A DNA stretch of 64,000 nt from Orychophragmus violaceus (lineage: Eukaryota > Streptophyta > Magnoliopsida > Brassicales > Brassicaceae): contig CM058238.1 in NCBI GenBank assembly GCA_030180135.1, positions 87,800,619 through 87,864,618 of the forward strand. The letters run 5' to 3'. Positions 35,271 to 46,295 of this stretch are shown here, piece by piece. The stretch's first letter is position 1. Each line of letters begins with the position of its first letter. The position numbers and the translations under genes are program-made. The notes under the pieces are model-generated. The model saw nothing but the letters and a program-made list of their open reading frames with translations, was not told the DNA's origin and ran no database searches.

Positions 35271-35382
35271 AGTGTTAAAAATTCTAGTCGATTGACTATT
35301 GGAAAAAAAATTGTGGGCCAGAGTCTTTACTGATGTGGACACCTTAGAATTGGAGAGAAAAACTCTGTCATTATATATATGA

Positions 35383-35530
35383 TTAGCATTCACTTAACCT
35401 TATTAACTTATTAATGGAGAGCATAATAAATTAGCATCGTTCTTATGTTTCCCCATTATGCGATCTTTTACGTGATTCTTTCTGGGTTGAGACTGTCCTG
35501 ATAAAGATTAAACCTAAGACTTTTTTTTTG
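35383..35530 (+). repeat. Duplicated segment, copy 2, right part
   Basis: TTAGCATTCACTTAACCTTA and following sequence match 15403-15497 at most positions. It continues past the point where copy 1 is lost in the assembly gap. Confidence 0.85.
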
Positions 35531-36270
35531 TCCCAAAAAAACAACAACCTAAGACCAATGTCATCCTTTGCATAAGGCATAACAAGCCTATGCTTTAGTT
35601 TACATTCCTATAATTTAGGGCCACAAAATTGAAATATAGTGTAATGGCTGCCTTGTTCAGTTCGTACTGTCATTATTAAATTGTTATCATTTTGACTCCA
35701 ATCCTGTTACGATTATACTTTACTACTAACATATTCATTTTATATTTTTTATTTATCTTTTAGTTATATTTTTAGTCTCATTTTTATATTGCTTTTATAG
35801 TTTTTTTTAGCTTTAGATCATTTTACAATGATTAGTTATTAATGTTATATAAATAAAAATAACCTTATACAAATTTGAATAAATAGTTATGTTATGTAAT
35901 CCATAAATTTTGGAAATTAAATTTAAGAAACTGTAAAATAAAAATAAAAATTACGTTGCATAGATTCTGGTAATTTAATTTGGAGCCACAAATTTAATAA
36001 TTTGCCTTAAGTCTCTAAATCAATAGGAACATCCCTATGTAAGACTATTGATTTTTTTCTTTGTTCGGAAACTCGCTAGGCGCTGTATATACGGTTGATC
36101 CGGACTTAACGAGTTAACGGAAAATCGAGGATCAAGCGAAATTTATGTGGAATAGATTTTTTTGAATTTTTAAATATCTTATATGTATATATCTATATAT
36201 ATATTAAATTGTTAAGTAAAACATAAGATATCGAGAAAGTCTGGTGGTTTGTGCGCGTGTGTAGGTTTTT
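35531..36270. other. AT-rich intergenic, nothing recognised
   Basis: No coding potential or repeat boundary seen. Confidence 0.4.
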
Positions 36271-36283
36271 AATAACGAGGGTT

Positions 36284-36532
36284 TTTTTTTTTTTTTTTTT
36301 TAACGCTGATACAGATTATGAGAACTATTACAAGGACAATTTTACAGATAATACTATCTCCGTTTTACGAGAATCCATCGACGATCACGATCAACGGGTC
36401 CACCTGTTCCTGAAAACTTCCTTATAAACTTGCCTCCATTAATTTTATAAAACTGCGCTTTCGGGGATTCGAACCCAGTACCTGCCGGTGTAAAGCTTTA
36501 ACCACTTGACCACTAGACCACGGTTGCTTCAC
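36284..36532 (-). mobile_element. tRNA-derived SINE with target duplication
   Basis: On the minus strand a tRNA-like head carries a pol III A box TGGTCTAGTGG (36510-36520) and a perfect B box GGTTCGAATCC (36465-36475). An unrelated body follows and an A tail (seen as about 18 T at 36284-36301). The flanks carry the 13-base direct repeat AATAACGAGGGTT (36271-36283 and 36533-36545). Length is about 250 bp. It propagates through LINE machinery; no protein is encoded. Confidence 0.9.
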
Positions 36533-36545
36533 AATAACGAGGGTT

Positions 36546-37180
36546 CAAGGCTCAGATTTGCATTTTTACGATTTTTAATTTATAACATTAATGGAGCATA
36601 ACAGATATTTATCATTTATCAATTCATCTGCTGGGTGAATAACCCTAACAATTGCGGCTTTCCTTTTTTTCTCTCTTTGTTTTTCATTGTTTTTCCTCTC
36701 CTTTTCTCGATAATGATATCAAAAAAGCTAAATATACTAAAAACATTCCATTTTCAGGTTAAGATGAATGAAAATAAGTTTTTTCTTCTTCAAAATCACC
36801 GTTTAAAAAAAAAACCGAATTGATTCAAATCACGGGAAATATTGCATATCGAATATATCTTTTTAGTAAAGTAATAACAATGTTGAATCTTTACAAAACC
36901 TCTTGCATTTATGTATTTTTACTAACATTTTTTTTTTACTGAAAAAGTCAATTTTAGCCCTAGCCAACAAACATGATAAGTTGTTTTATAGTTAGTTTAT
37001 ACAGTTACTTTCCAATATAGTTAAACTTAAGCATGCTTGTTTTAATTAGTCTAGTTTGTAACTTTTTTTTTTTTTTTTTTATTTTACAGATTTTTAATTG
37101 TTTTTTTAACTTGACAAAAAATATCAAACTCTTTTTTGATGGGAAAGAGTCACAAGTCTTAGAACGAGGTTACTCGCCGG
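36546..37180. other. AT-rich intergenic, nothing recognised
   Basis: T-rich tracts and short frames only. Confidence 0.4.
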
Positions 37181-37189
37181 TGCAAGGCG

Positions 37190-37555
37190 TTCTGGGTTGG
37201 AGATTTTTCATTGGCATGGTCATCTAGATTTGTCTAAGTGTAAAAGCTTTCACCGGTATAAACAGTCTCCTCTGCCACTAAGGTAAGCTCGCGCTCGGAT
37301 TGTGATTGGAGATTTGTCATTTACATGATCATCGAGATTTGTCATCTCCCTGGGGTACGAGATTTGTCTAATTGGAAAAGGTTTCGCCGGTTAAAACAAC
37401 TTCCTTTGCCACTAAAGTAAGCTCACCGGCGATTGTGATTCGAGCCTTGTCATTTACATGGTCATCGAGATTTATCATCTTGCTAGGTAGGAGATTTGAC
37501 TAACTAGAAAAGCTTTCATCGGTAAAAACAGCCTCATCTACCAAGATTGCTTTGT
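37190..37555. repeat. Tandem repeat, about 133-bp unit, about 2.7 copies
   Basis: Units begin GATTTGTCTAA at 37227 and 37361 and GATTTGACTAA at 37493 (periods 134 and 132). Each has an AAAGCTTTCACCGGT-like block, GCCACTAA(A/G)GTAAGCTC, GATTGTGATT and CATTTACATG(A/G)TCATCGAG. Copies differ by perhaps 15%. Confidence 0.82.
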
Positions 37556-37882
37556 GGACCTGTTGTCATCTAACCACTCAATCTCATTTCAATCCGTAGC
37601 AATAGATTCAAACGGAAGACTGTTGAATCCAGAACTGTACAACAACAACACGTGTGCATGTGGATATGTTCTAATGACGTAGAGCAAGCCAATGGCAAAG
37701 AACAAGTTTTCACCAATGGTGGATGACAACGAGTTTCAACGCGATACTGTCCTTGATTTTAGATTTAAACGCCCTTATTTTATACCGCTATATCGACATG
37801 TTAGTTGGCTAGTTGTATTTTAACCATGTATGTAAAAATTATGGATTCAATGATCCGTAAACTATCCACCGAATTGCTATAC
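37556..37882. other. Short unannotated stretch before element C
   Basis: No feature recognised. Element C's left target site would be here (about 37878-37882), but it cannot be paired because the right end is lost. Confidence 0.4.
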
Positions 37883-39333
37883 TGATGTGTTGTGTTTTTA
37901 GGTGAATATAATCATGATTTGAGGTGTGTTTTAGCTTTAGAAAAAGCATTTAGGCATCATTACGAATGCATGTGTGTTGTTTCTCTCTTTTGTAGGTGGT
38001 GGATTACATAATGGAACACCAAGGGACAAAGGAGGAGATAGGGACCAAAAGAGCATTCAAAGAAGGTGAAAAAACAGCTAAGGATCGGAGAAAACACCTC
38101 ACAGCAGCACCCCACAGCGACTGCACCAAGTCGCTGTGGGAGATTTGCGGATGACCAAACTTCACAGCGGCCTGTACAGCGGCTTGACGAACTCGCTGTG
38201 GATGAAGACACCTCACAGCGGCATCAACAGCGAGTGTCAGACGCCATTGTGGAACGAAGGCACATCACAGCGGCATTGCACAGCCTGGGCCGCAAGCCGC
38301 TGTGAGGCCTACTTTTCACACATGCTCCTTTTTCTTTTCACTTTCGGCTTGTAGACCCTCCCATGTGATTGTGGTCGACCATTGCACGTTTTTATGATCT
38401 ATTTAAGGGCTCTTGTGTGTTAGAAGAGCCATATCACCTCTTGTAAATATTTACTCAAAACAATCTAAGTTTTCTTTGATCTCTTATGAAATTCTAAGTT
38501 TGTTCTTGAGTTATTTTTCTACTTCTCCTCATTGCTTTCATTCTTGTTTATCTAAATCATGTTTTGCTTTATTGTTGCTATGGCTAGTGAGTAGTTCTCT
38601 ATAAGTTTCTGGGTTTGAGTAAAGGTGAGGGTGATCTAGGAATGGTTTAGGTTGTTTAGAACTTGGGAATATTGATTTCTTACTTGTTAGAAGTTCTTAA
38701 TGCTAGGATTGAAGTAGCTAATCAATTCCTTGAACTTAAATATTGCTTGCATTGAGAAGTGTAGTTAATGTTTGAATCTCTAATCAAGTGCTTTACATAC
38801 TTAACCAATGAGAATTGATGTTTAAGGAGTTTAGTGGTAATAAGAACTTATACTTAAAGCATGTCTATCTTGAAATTGCCAATGAGAGTTGATGTTAATG
38901 CTTGATAGATATAAGGTTATTATCATGAGAGTGGAGTAACTTGAATTGTTGTTCTTAGCCTAAGAAATCATCCCATGTTTACTAAATGTTTTTGAACCGA
39001 TAATTGATCACCCAAACCGAAAACTCAACCCAAGAAACTTAGTTTTAAATCAATTTTCCTCAACCTTATTATTGCTCTGTTTATGCTCTGTTCTTGTCAT
39101 GTTTTAAGCTCACTATTGTCTACATCCCTGTTTAATCATGTTTGGAATTTGGTTTCATTGTTAGTTATCAGCAACAAAACCCTCAAACTAATTTGGTTGC
39201 ACTTTGATTAAGGAAACACATGTATTCTTAGTGTGTTTAATTTACCCAAGTGGATTGACACCTCAAAAACTACAAGGACTAGGTTGTATACTTGCAACTG
39301 AAGTGTGTGAAGAGGAAAATTTTATGCTTATCA
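37883..39333 (+). repeat. 5' LTR of element C
   Basis: 1451 bp, TGATGTG...TTATCA. At 38090-38310 it has a cluster of CACAGCGGC/GCCGCTGTG motifs. These include an inverted repeat with 12-base arms CCCACAGCGACT/AGTCGCTGTGGG (38111-38140). Confidence 0.82.
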
Positions 39334-39337
39334 AGTT

Positions 39338-39350
39338 TGGCGCCGTTGCC
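39338..39350 (+). promoter_or_regulatory. Primer binding site of element C, tRNA-Asp
   Basis: TGGCGCCGTTGCC, four bases after the LTR; the same 13-base match as in element B. Confidence 0.85.
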
Positions 39351-39460
39351 ATCTTGGGTGTTAATTGAGCCATTAGGATTTGGTGTTTGCTTGAGACTAA
39401 GTCTTTCGGTTACAGAGATACTAACTTTCTCTACCTTCTTTCCCTTTGTTTTGCAGGTGA

Positions 39461-41000
39461 ATGAAATTGAGGAGCAGGGGACCAACAAACCTTGTACCAA
39501 GAGTTGACGACATAAAAGCTCACGAAAGGGAAATTTCAAGGAAGAGAAGACATCAACAAAGGTTACTAAGAGTACAAAACAACATGGCTGACCAGCAGCA
39601 ACAACCACACGATGGTGGTGAAGGAAACCGACCAAACCATCCACCAAGGGTACACAGAGCCATTGGAGCATATGACGAACCTAGCATCAACAACTACCAT
39701 TCTGGAATCATTGCACGTGCGGGGGAAAACAACAACTACGAAATCAAGGCAAGCATCATCAACATGGTGCAAGGAAGCAAGTTCCATGGGCTGCCAATGG
39801 AAGATCCACTAGACCATCTTGACAAATTTGACAAGCTATGTCGCACAGTCCGCATTAATGGAATCTCTAGACGCAATGAAGATGATATTATTTCCATTCT
39901 CTCTTAGAGATAAAACCCACCTTTGGGAGAAGAACCTTCCACCCAACTCAATCACCTTCTGGGATGAATGCAAAAGAGCCTTCTTATCCAAATTCTTTTC
40001 CAAATCAAGAACAACAAGATTGAGGACTGAGATTTCAAGCTTCAAACAAAAAGCCACATAAAACTTTGTGGAAGCTTGGGAAAGATTCAAAGGCTACACC
40101 AACCAATGTCCACACCATGGCTTCAATAAAGAGAGTCTCCTCAGCACACTATACCGTGGCATACTTCCCAAATACCGGATGATGCTAGACACTGCTAGTA
40201 ACTGCAACTTCTTGCAAAAAGATGAAAGAGAAGCCATGCAACTGGTGGAGAACTTGTCGGTCAGTGACACAAACTATGGGGAAGACTATGACCGCACATA
40301 CAGAGAAGGAAGAGACATAGATGATCCAAGGAGGGAAATCAAAGCGCTAAATGAAAAGCTGGACAAGTTGCTCAAGGCAAACCAAAAGAATGTTAGCTTT
40401 GTGGGAGATTTTGATCAGCACCAAGAATACTTTGAAGATGATGCTGAGATGAGTGTAGACGGGCATGCTGAAATGAACTACATTGGAGGCCAATGATTCA
40501 ACAAAGGCTTCAATCAGAACTATAGGAGTCACCCCAACTTTTCCTATAGGAACAATAATGTGGAGAATCCTTAGGATCAGTCATATCGACCATTCAAACC
40601 TCAAGGATAGACCACACTTCAAGGAAACTTCCCAACAAAACTAGCATTCAACAACAGTGGAGGCTATCAACAAAGGCAACCTTACAACAACAACCAGGGC
40701 AATTTCCAGCCACGACAACAATACCACCAGGGAACATACCAAGGGAACCAACAGTACCAAGGTCAAGGAAGCTCATCCAACCAAAGACAAGAAGATACAA
40801 CCCAACAAATGATGAAACAAGTTCTGGAGAGCAACAAAAAACTGAAAAATGAATGGACTACCAGATTCGACCATCTAGAAAGAGAGTTTGCAAGCTTCAC
40901 GCAACAACTTCCTCAACAAGGTTCATCCTCAAACAGATCACCAGGCTTTCTACCTGGAAAACCGTAACCAAACCCTAAGGAATACATCAATGCCATTACA
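39461..41000 (+). pseudogene. Gag of element C, broken
   Basis: ATG at 39461 reads MKLRSRGPTNLVPRVDDIKA. A frameshift near 39875 moves the frame to LFPFSLRDKTHLWEKNLPPN, a TAA follows at about 40059, then the core resumes with VEAWERFKGYTNQCPHHGFN to a TGA at 40494-40496. The Gln/Asn-rich tail (40497-40960) has at least three more stops. The domain order matches element B Gag. Confidence 0.85.
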
Positions 41001-41007
41001 TTAAGAA

Positions 41008-42621
41008 GTGGAAGAGAACTACCATCAAGGGGGCTCATTGGGGACAATGAGAAACAAGGTGGGGGGGATGGACTTTGAACATGAGAAGGAAACCATGGAG
41101 AAAGAGAGGCATGATGCAGAAGCTGAAGAAGAAGTCAAAGATATCAAAGGGAAAGGTAAGATGCATGAAGAAACGAAGGAGAAGGCAAAAAATGGTTCAG
41201 CCTCTACATCCAAGGAGAAAGTTTTTGTACCACCAGCCTATGAGACAAAACTTCCCTTTCCTGAAAGATTCAAGAAGCAGATCTTAGAGAAGTATAGAGC
41301 GCTCTTTGACAAGCAAATGGAGAAGATTCAGCTCACTATGCCATTGATGGATGCGTTCATGCTGGTACCTCAATACAGCAAATTCCTCAAGGATGCTATC
41401 AAGGACATAACAAAGGAGATGGAAGGAATGGTTATCTTAACCCATGAGGGCAGTGCCATTATCCAGAAAAGGACCATTCCCAGGAAGCTTGAAGATCCAA
41501 GAATCTTCACCCTACCATGCGCTTTGGGACCACTCTCCTTTGAAAGATGCCTATGTGATCTTGGAGCAAGTGTAAGTTTGATGCCACTCTCAGTGGCAAA
41601 GAAACTAGGGTTCACACGCTACAAAGAGTGTAGAATCTCACTTATATTGGCAGATAGGTCAGTAAGACTTCCGGTTGGCATGCTTGAAGATATTCCGGTC
41701 ATGGTCGGTAATTTCGAAATACCGACAGATTTTGTGGTTCTGGAGATGGATGAAGAACCAAAGGACCCCATGATCTTTGGAAGGCCTTTCTTAGCCACTG
41801 CTGGAGCCATCATTGATGTCAAGAAAGGAAAGATTGACTTGCACTTGGAAAAGAACCATATCCTCAAGTTTGACATCAATGAGGTGATGAAAACACCGAC
41901 GATTCAAGGACATGCCTTTTGGTTTGAGACACTGGATGCTTTGGCTGATGAATACCTGGAAGAACTGTCTATAGAGGACGCCCTGGAGATATTCATGACC
42001 ACCAAGAAAGGCGTGAGTGAGCTGATGGACAAAGAAGGACATGAGTATGCAAAACTCCTTGACTCTCGCAAAGCGTTGGAAGGTAACGATCGATTCCTGG
42101 AACTCCCTCAAGAAGTCCACAGCATCAAGTCCATGGAGGATAAAGAAGAAACCAAACCAACTGGCATTGGTGAGTCCAGCCTAGATGACGACTGGTGCGA
42201 ACTGAAAGCACCAAAGGTAGAACTCAAACAGCTTCCGGATGGGCTAAGGTACGCTTTCTTGGGACCAAGCTCGTCACACCCTGTCATAGTAAGTGAGAAC
42301 CTAAACACCAATGAACTGAACCTACTCCTTAATGAACTGAGAAAATATAGGAGAGCAATAGGTTATTCACTTGATGACATTAAAGGACTATCGCCGACTC
42401 TTTGCACCCATAGAATCCACCTAGAAGATGAAACAATGACTTCAATTGAGCACCAAAGGAGACTGAATCCTAATTTGAAAGAAGTTGTTAAAAAAGAAAT
42501 TCTGAAACTCTTGAATGCAGGAATAATCTTTCCTATTTTAGATAGCACTTGGGTCTCACCTGTTCATATAGTTCCTAAGAAGGGAGGTATAACTGTTGTT
42601 AAAAATGAGAAAATGAGTTAA
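41008..42621 (+). pseudogene. Protease and start of reverse transcriptase, element C
   Basis: A 537-codon open frame. It begins after an apparent frame change near a run of seven G (about 41061-41067). An acidic linker leads to a retropepsin region with CLCDLGASVSLMPLSVAKKL around 41550-41610 (DLGA in place of DTG/DSG) and IPTDFVVLEMDEEPKDPMIF near 41720-41780. Then come the plant Ty3 RT lead-in (LRYAFLGPSSSHPVIVS, HRIHLED, LNAGIIFPILDSTWVSPVHI). It stops at TAA 42619-42621, in front of the CIDYRKLN motif. Confidence 0.87.
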
Positions 42622-43144
42622 TCCTTACAAGAACTATAACCGGACATAGAATGTGCATCGATTATAGGAAATTGAACTCAGCCACCAGAAAAGATCACTT
42701 TCCTCTCCCATTCATTGATCAAATGCTTGAACGATTGGCAAACCATCCATTCTACTTTTTCTTGATGGGTACAGTGGGTTCTTTCAAATACCCATTCACC
42801 CTAGTGACCAGGAAAAGACGACATTCACATGTCCCTATGACACCTTTGCATATCGAAGGATGCCGTTTGGATTATGTAATGTTCCAGCCACCTTTCAAAG
42901 GTGCATGATGTCGATCTTTTCTGACTTAATTGAAGAGATGGTTGAAGTTTTTACGGATGATTTCTCTGTATATGGTTCCTCATTTGCTGCTTGTTTGTCT
43001 AACTTGTGCAGGGTACTTCAGCATTGTGAGGAGAAAAACTTGCTACTAAACTGGGAGAAATGCCACTTCATGGTGAAGGAAGGAATTGTACTTGGGCATA
43101 AGATCTCAGAAAGAGGAATCGAAGTGGACAAGACCAAAATAGAC
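42622..43144 (+). pseudogene. Reverse transcriptase fragment, element C
   Basis: After the stop the RT continues out of frame: MCIDYRKLNSATRKDHFPLP near 42651, then a frameshift, then MPFGLCNVPATFQRCMM at about 42860 and EMVEVFTDDFSVYG (catalytic F-T-D-D, family usually FMDD/YMDD). It ends in GHKISERGIEVDKTKID, where the palm/thumb sequence is cut off. Confidence 0.87.
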
Positions 43145-43890
43145 GCTTTAAAGATAGGAACGAATGATTTAGCATCGGAATAATCCGTCATGTTCCTAGG
43201 AATTTAGAAGAAGCATATTATTTGAGAGTGTTGCTAAATATCGTTAGAGGTCCAACTTCTTTTGATGATATCTTGACAAACAAGGATGAGCTTTACACTG
43301 GTTTCAAAGAGACATGCTATACAAGAGGATATTAGAGGATGATAAGGAATACATCGATGATACAATTAAAAGAAGTTTCTCTTCTACAACATCATGACTA
43401 CGTCGTTTGTTTGTTATCATGCCCATTTCCGGTAGTTTATCTCAACTATAAAATGTTCGGAAAAAAACATGGGAGCATATTTGGGAGGCATTGAGCATAA
43501 AAGAAGATGGTATTCAATAGACCAAATATGTATATTTAACAATTATTTCTTGTCTATCATAAATAATTGAAATCTTGATTAACTGTCTTCATATATATAA
43601 TGCAGATCTTTGTTTAAGTTATGATGACAAACAAGAATATGCTTTACAAAAAAATTAGAAGATCCTCAAAAGCAACGACTGTTCTCTATCTATGTACATC
43701 GATATGCCTCAGCCAGCTAGAGATCTTAAAAATAATTCGAATGTCTAGGTTCTTGATGAGCTCAGCTATAACCGAATTAAGTTAAAAGTAATTCATGACA
43801 TAAATTTTGAGAAGCTTACAAGTGAGCAAAAGGAATTATGTGAGAACATTACTAGTGTTGTTCTACATAAAACATGTGAGTGTTCTATGT
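43145..43890 (+). pseudogene. Helitron Rep/helicase fragment A
   Basis: In broken frames it reads FSIGIIRHVPRNLEEAYYLR, VLLNIVRGPTSFDDI, GLLEDDKEYIDDTIK and, after about 100 bases of unrelated-looking sequence, LSYDDKQEYALQKN and DELSYNRIKLKVIHDINFEK with LTSEQKELCENI. This is the region leading into the PIF1-like helicase of plant autonomous Helitrons. The Walker A motif is not reached. The first 160-170 bases are repeated at 46769-46926. Confidence 0.8.
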
Positions 43891-44212
43891 ATGTTTTGAT
43901 GTTCTCAAGCGATACACAAATCATATATAGTTATCGTTTTTTTTTGTCAACCATATTTATTATCATTTCAGTTTTTCAACATTAACGTTTGCAGTAAAAA
44001 TTAGCATAAGATCTGATATATTTAATTCTAGTAATTATAATGTTTTTTCTATCCTTTTAAAAGAAAAATGGAAATAAATCTTTGACTAAGAATCTTGATT
44101 TTGTTTTTGACTGGTGTAGAATTCTAAAAATATTTTGAGCTTTTTTGGTCAAACATATATCCTAATAAATACAGAATCTCATAAATTTGAGACTTATCTA
44201 GACAAAGATTCA

Positions 44213-44220
44213 TATAAATA
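44213..44220 (+). promoter_or_regulatory. TATA box of the defensin-like gene
   Basis: TATAAATA lies 64 bases before the start codon, which leaves a leader of about 30 bases, usual for this gene class. Confidence 0.65.
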
Positions 44221-44276
44221 AAGCATTCCAGTCTTCTTCTTTTTTCACAACAAAATTAGCATAAAGAAAGAAAACA

Positions 44277-44670
44277 ATGAATATCAGAAAAACTTTTGTG
44301 AATTTTTTTCTATTAGTTGTACTAATAACGCCGTCGTTGTCTAGCTCCAACGTTTTGGCCTCACCGGGTATGTTGTTATTGTTCGCCTATCATTGATCAT
44401 TTTAAGAATAATTTTTGAATATTTTCATTTAAAAAAGTAGAATTAGTAGTGAACTGATTAATATGTATATGAATTTGTATATATTTATTTTTCTCTTAAC
44501 TTGTTTGTATTTATGCAGAGGTCAATAGGCGGTATCATTATTGCACTGAAATACAGTGTACACGATTTTTTTTAGACACTGAATGCCATTTCGAATGTCT
44601 AAAAAGAGGTTACGTCGATGGAGAATGTCTTGGTACTGCACCTTATCTAAAATGTTGTTGCGCAAAATAA
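44277..44670 (+). CDS. Defensin-like (DEFL) secreted cysteine-rich peptide
   Basis: Two exons, 44277-44367 and 44519-44670, join through a GT-AG intron (phase 1) into 80 residues. Exon 1 is an N-terminal signal peptide (MNIRKTFVNFFLLVVLITPS, LSSSNVLASPG). Exon 2 is the mature peptide with eight cysteines spaced C-x4-C-x8-C-x3-C-x9-C-x8-CCC, including the C-x3-C and G-x-C elements of the cysteine-stabilised alpha-beta fold. A signal-peptide exon followed by one cysteine-rich exon is the standard plant DEFL gene plan. Likely roles in the family are defence or pollen-pistil signalling; which applies here is unknown. The three consecutive C-terminal cysteines are unusual. A TATA box is present, and the frame and splice sites are intact despite transposon fragments on both sides. 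No paralogue was seen in the window. Confidence 0.85.
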
Positions 44671-46295
44671 TAAAGAAACTGATCATCTTTCTAGCAATTT
44701 GGTGATTATATTTGAGGATTATGTTATGTTTTTCGATAAGAAAAAATTCTATTATCTTGTTTTCCTTTCAATGAAATAAATATAATATTTTTATACTATC
44801 ATTTATATATATATATTTATATATCTTGTTTTTCACCACTTTTCTTTAGTTTTTATTCGATTAAATATATGCTCATTATTAAATAAAAAGATTACAGAAA
44901 ATAATAATAAATTCATCATAAAATAAAATAAAATAACGATAGACTAGAGAGATTAAAATCCAACTAAACGTAAAACTTGTTCCAAGGAAGAAAGAATACA
45001 TATGGACTTTGATTATCCATCGATCAATTATTTTGACTGCATCAAAATTAGTAGTTGAATTCAATTTTTGTTCAACTTCATAACCGTTTAAATTGTAATT
45101 AAGAGTTTTCATGTCTTTTTATCCAGACGAGTTTATGTCAATTAACTAAATTAGAGGTTTCGAATCTATGGTTTGATTTTCAATTCTGACGTTATGATGA
45201 AAAATGCTTCTGAATAGAAACTCTTGTAAGAATTGTTTTTAGTCAAAGTTATAATTGGTTAAACTAAAATTAATATAATTTAGTTTAATGGTTTTACATT
45301 TATTGAACGGGATAACTGATAAGTTATGAAGCAAAAAAAAAGAATATCGTAAGAGTTTTCATTGATTTGTCATGCTGCACAATGAGGAAATAATCCTGAT
45401 TTTATATACCTTTTTCCAATTCTGATTAATTTATATTAGCTATGGTAGGTATTTAATATTTTTGAATTTCCAACACTGATTTTTACAGTCATATTTTGCA
45501 TTTAATTACTTTGATATATTAATGTCACTTATTGTAAAATTATTTCTACACCTACAATGTGGAATTTTATCTTTGAAACACATAGAATTTTGGATTTTTC
45601 TTTTAATATTTCTTTATTTTTTAAAGTTTTTCTCAGCATAATTATCAAAAAATATAATTAATGGCTATTGCACAAAAATTATAGAAAATGCTAAAAAAAT
45701 ATATTTGATAATGTTTTAAAACCGGAAATGATAATCAGTTTTAAGACCGTAAATAATATTCAATGTAGTAAAGTTAACAAAAAATACTAAAATAACTCTT
45801 TGACTGTACATAATAAATAATCATGTCATACATGAAAATATACAAACATATGTTTAAATATAGTTGTCGAAAATAAGATAATATTAATAAAATAGTAATT
45901 TTGTTTATAGTCAACAACAATAAATTGGAAAATTAAAACTTTTTAGGTAAATTCATATAGTTTGACGTGAAGAATTAGGTAATTATAAACTAGTATGTAG
46001 TAACAAATATATCCTACTGATTTCGATCATGGTTATACCGGTCTAACTAATGACTAAGATTTAGTTTTAAGAATATTTATATTTTCGTTTAACCTTTTTT
46101 TGTTGTTGTATTCATAATTTTTTACCGGATTTCATGAGACACAAAGAATGTTGGATATAGCTTAGTATTTTTGTTGCTGTTGTTGAATCCATTACATCAA
46201 TAGACTAATGTATACATCCACAAAATATGCCAATAAGTTTCCCAATTGAAATCTTCTGCACAATTAAACAAGTAAACGAACTAATAAGGATTTTC
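44671..46295. other. AT-rich intergenic, nothing recognised
   Basis: Includes the 3' flank of the DEFL gene. Only short, compositionally AT-driven frames. Confidence 0.4.

Larger units (their letters stand above)
17321..35382 (-). mobile_element. Helitron 1, non-autonomous, gene-capturing, with nested LTR elements
   Basis: On the minus strand it starts TCATATATATAATGACAGAG (right edge, 35382) after an A. It ends with a GC-rich hairpin (17338-17351), 13 bases and CTAG (17321-17324) before a T. The flanks rejoin as the duplicated segment. Without the nested Ty3 element B the Helitron is about 3.5 kb. It encodes no Rep/helicase. It carries pieces of a BTR1-like KH protein, SAS10/THAL and CK2 alpha, all on the minus strand. 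Confidence 0.88.
37883..43144 (+). mobile_element. Athila-like Ty3 element C, 3'-truncated
   Basis: It consists of a 5' LTR (37883-39333), a tRNA-Asp PBS, gag, protease and the first half of RT. At about 43144 the Athila reading (EVDKTKID) stops and Helitron helicase sequence begins. There is no RNase H, integrase or 3' LTR in the window. Several frameshifts and stops are present. It is the only Ty3 element here that retains an RT, although too damaged to supply enzymes to B or D. Confidence 0.85.

Noticed and set aside
36465..36520. A tRNA gene on the minus strand
   Set aside because: A and B boxes are present, but the surrounding sequence does not fold as a full tRNA and is followed by a body, an A tail and a target duplication, so it is a SINE head.
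38004..38354. Small proteins in the element C LTR
   Set aside because: Frames result from the GC-rich CACAGCGGC repeats; nothing supports translation.
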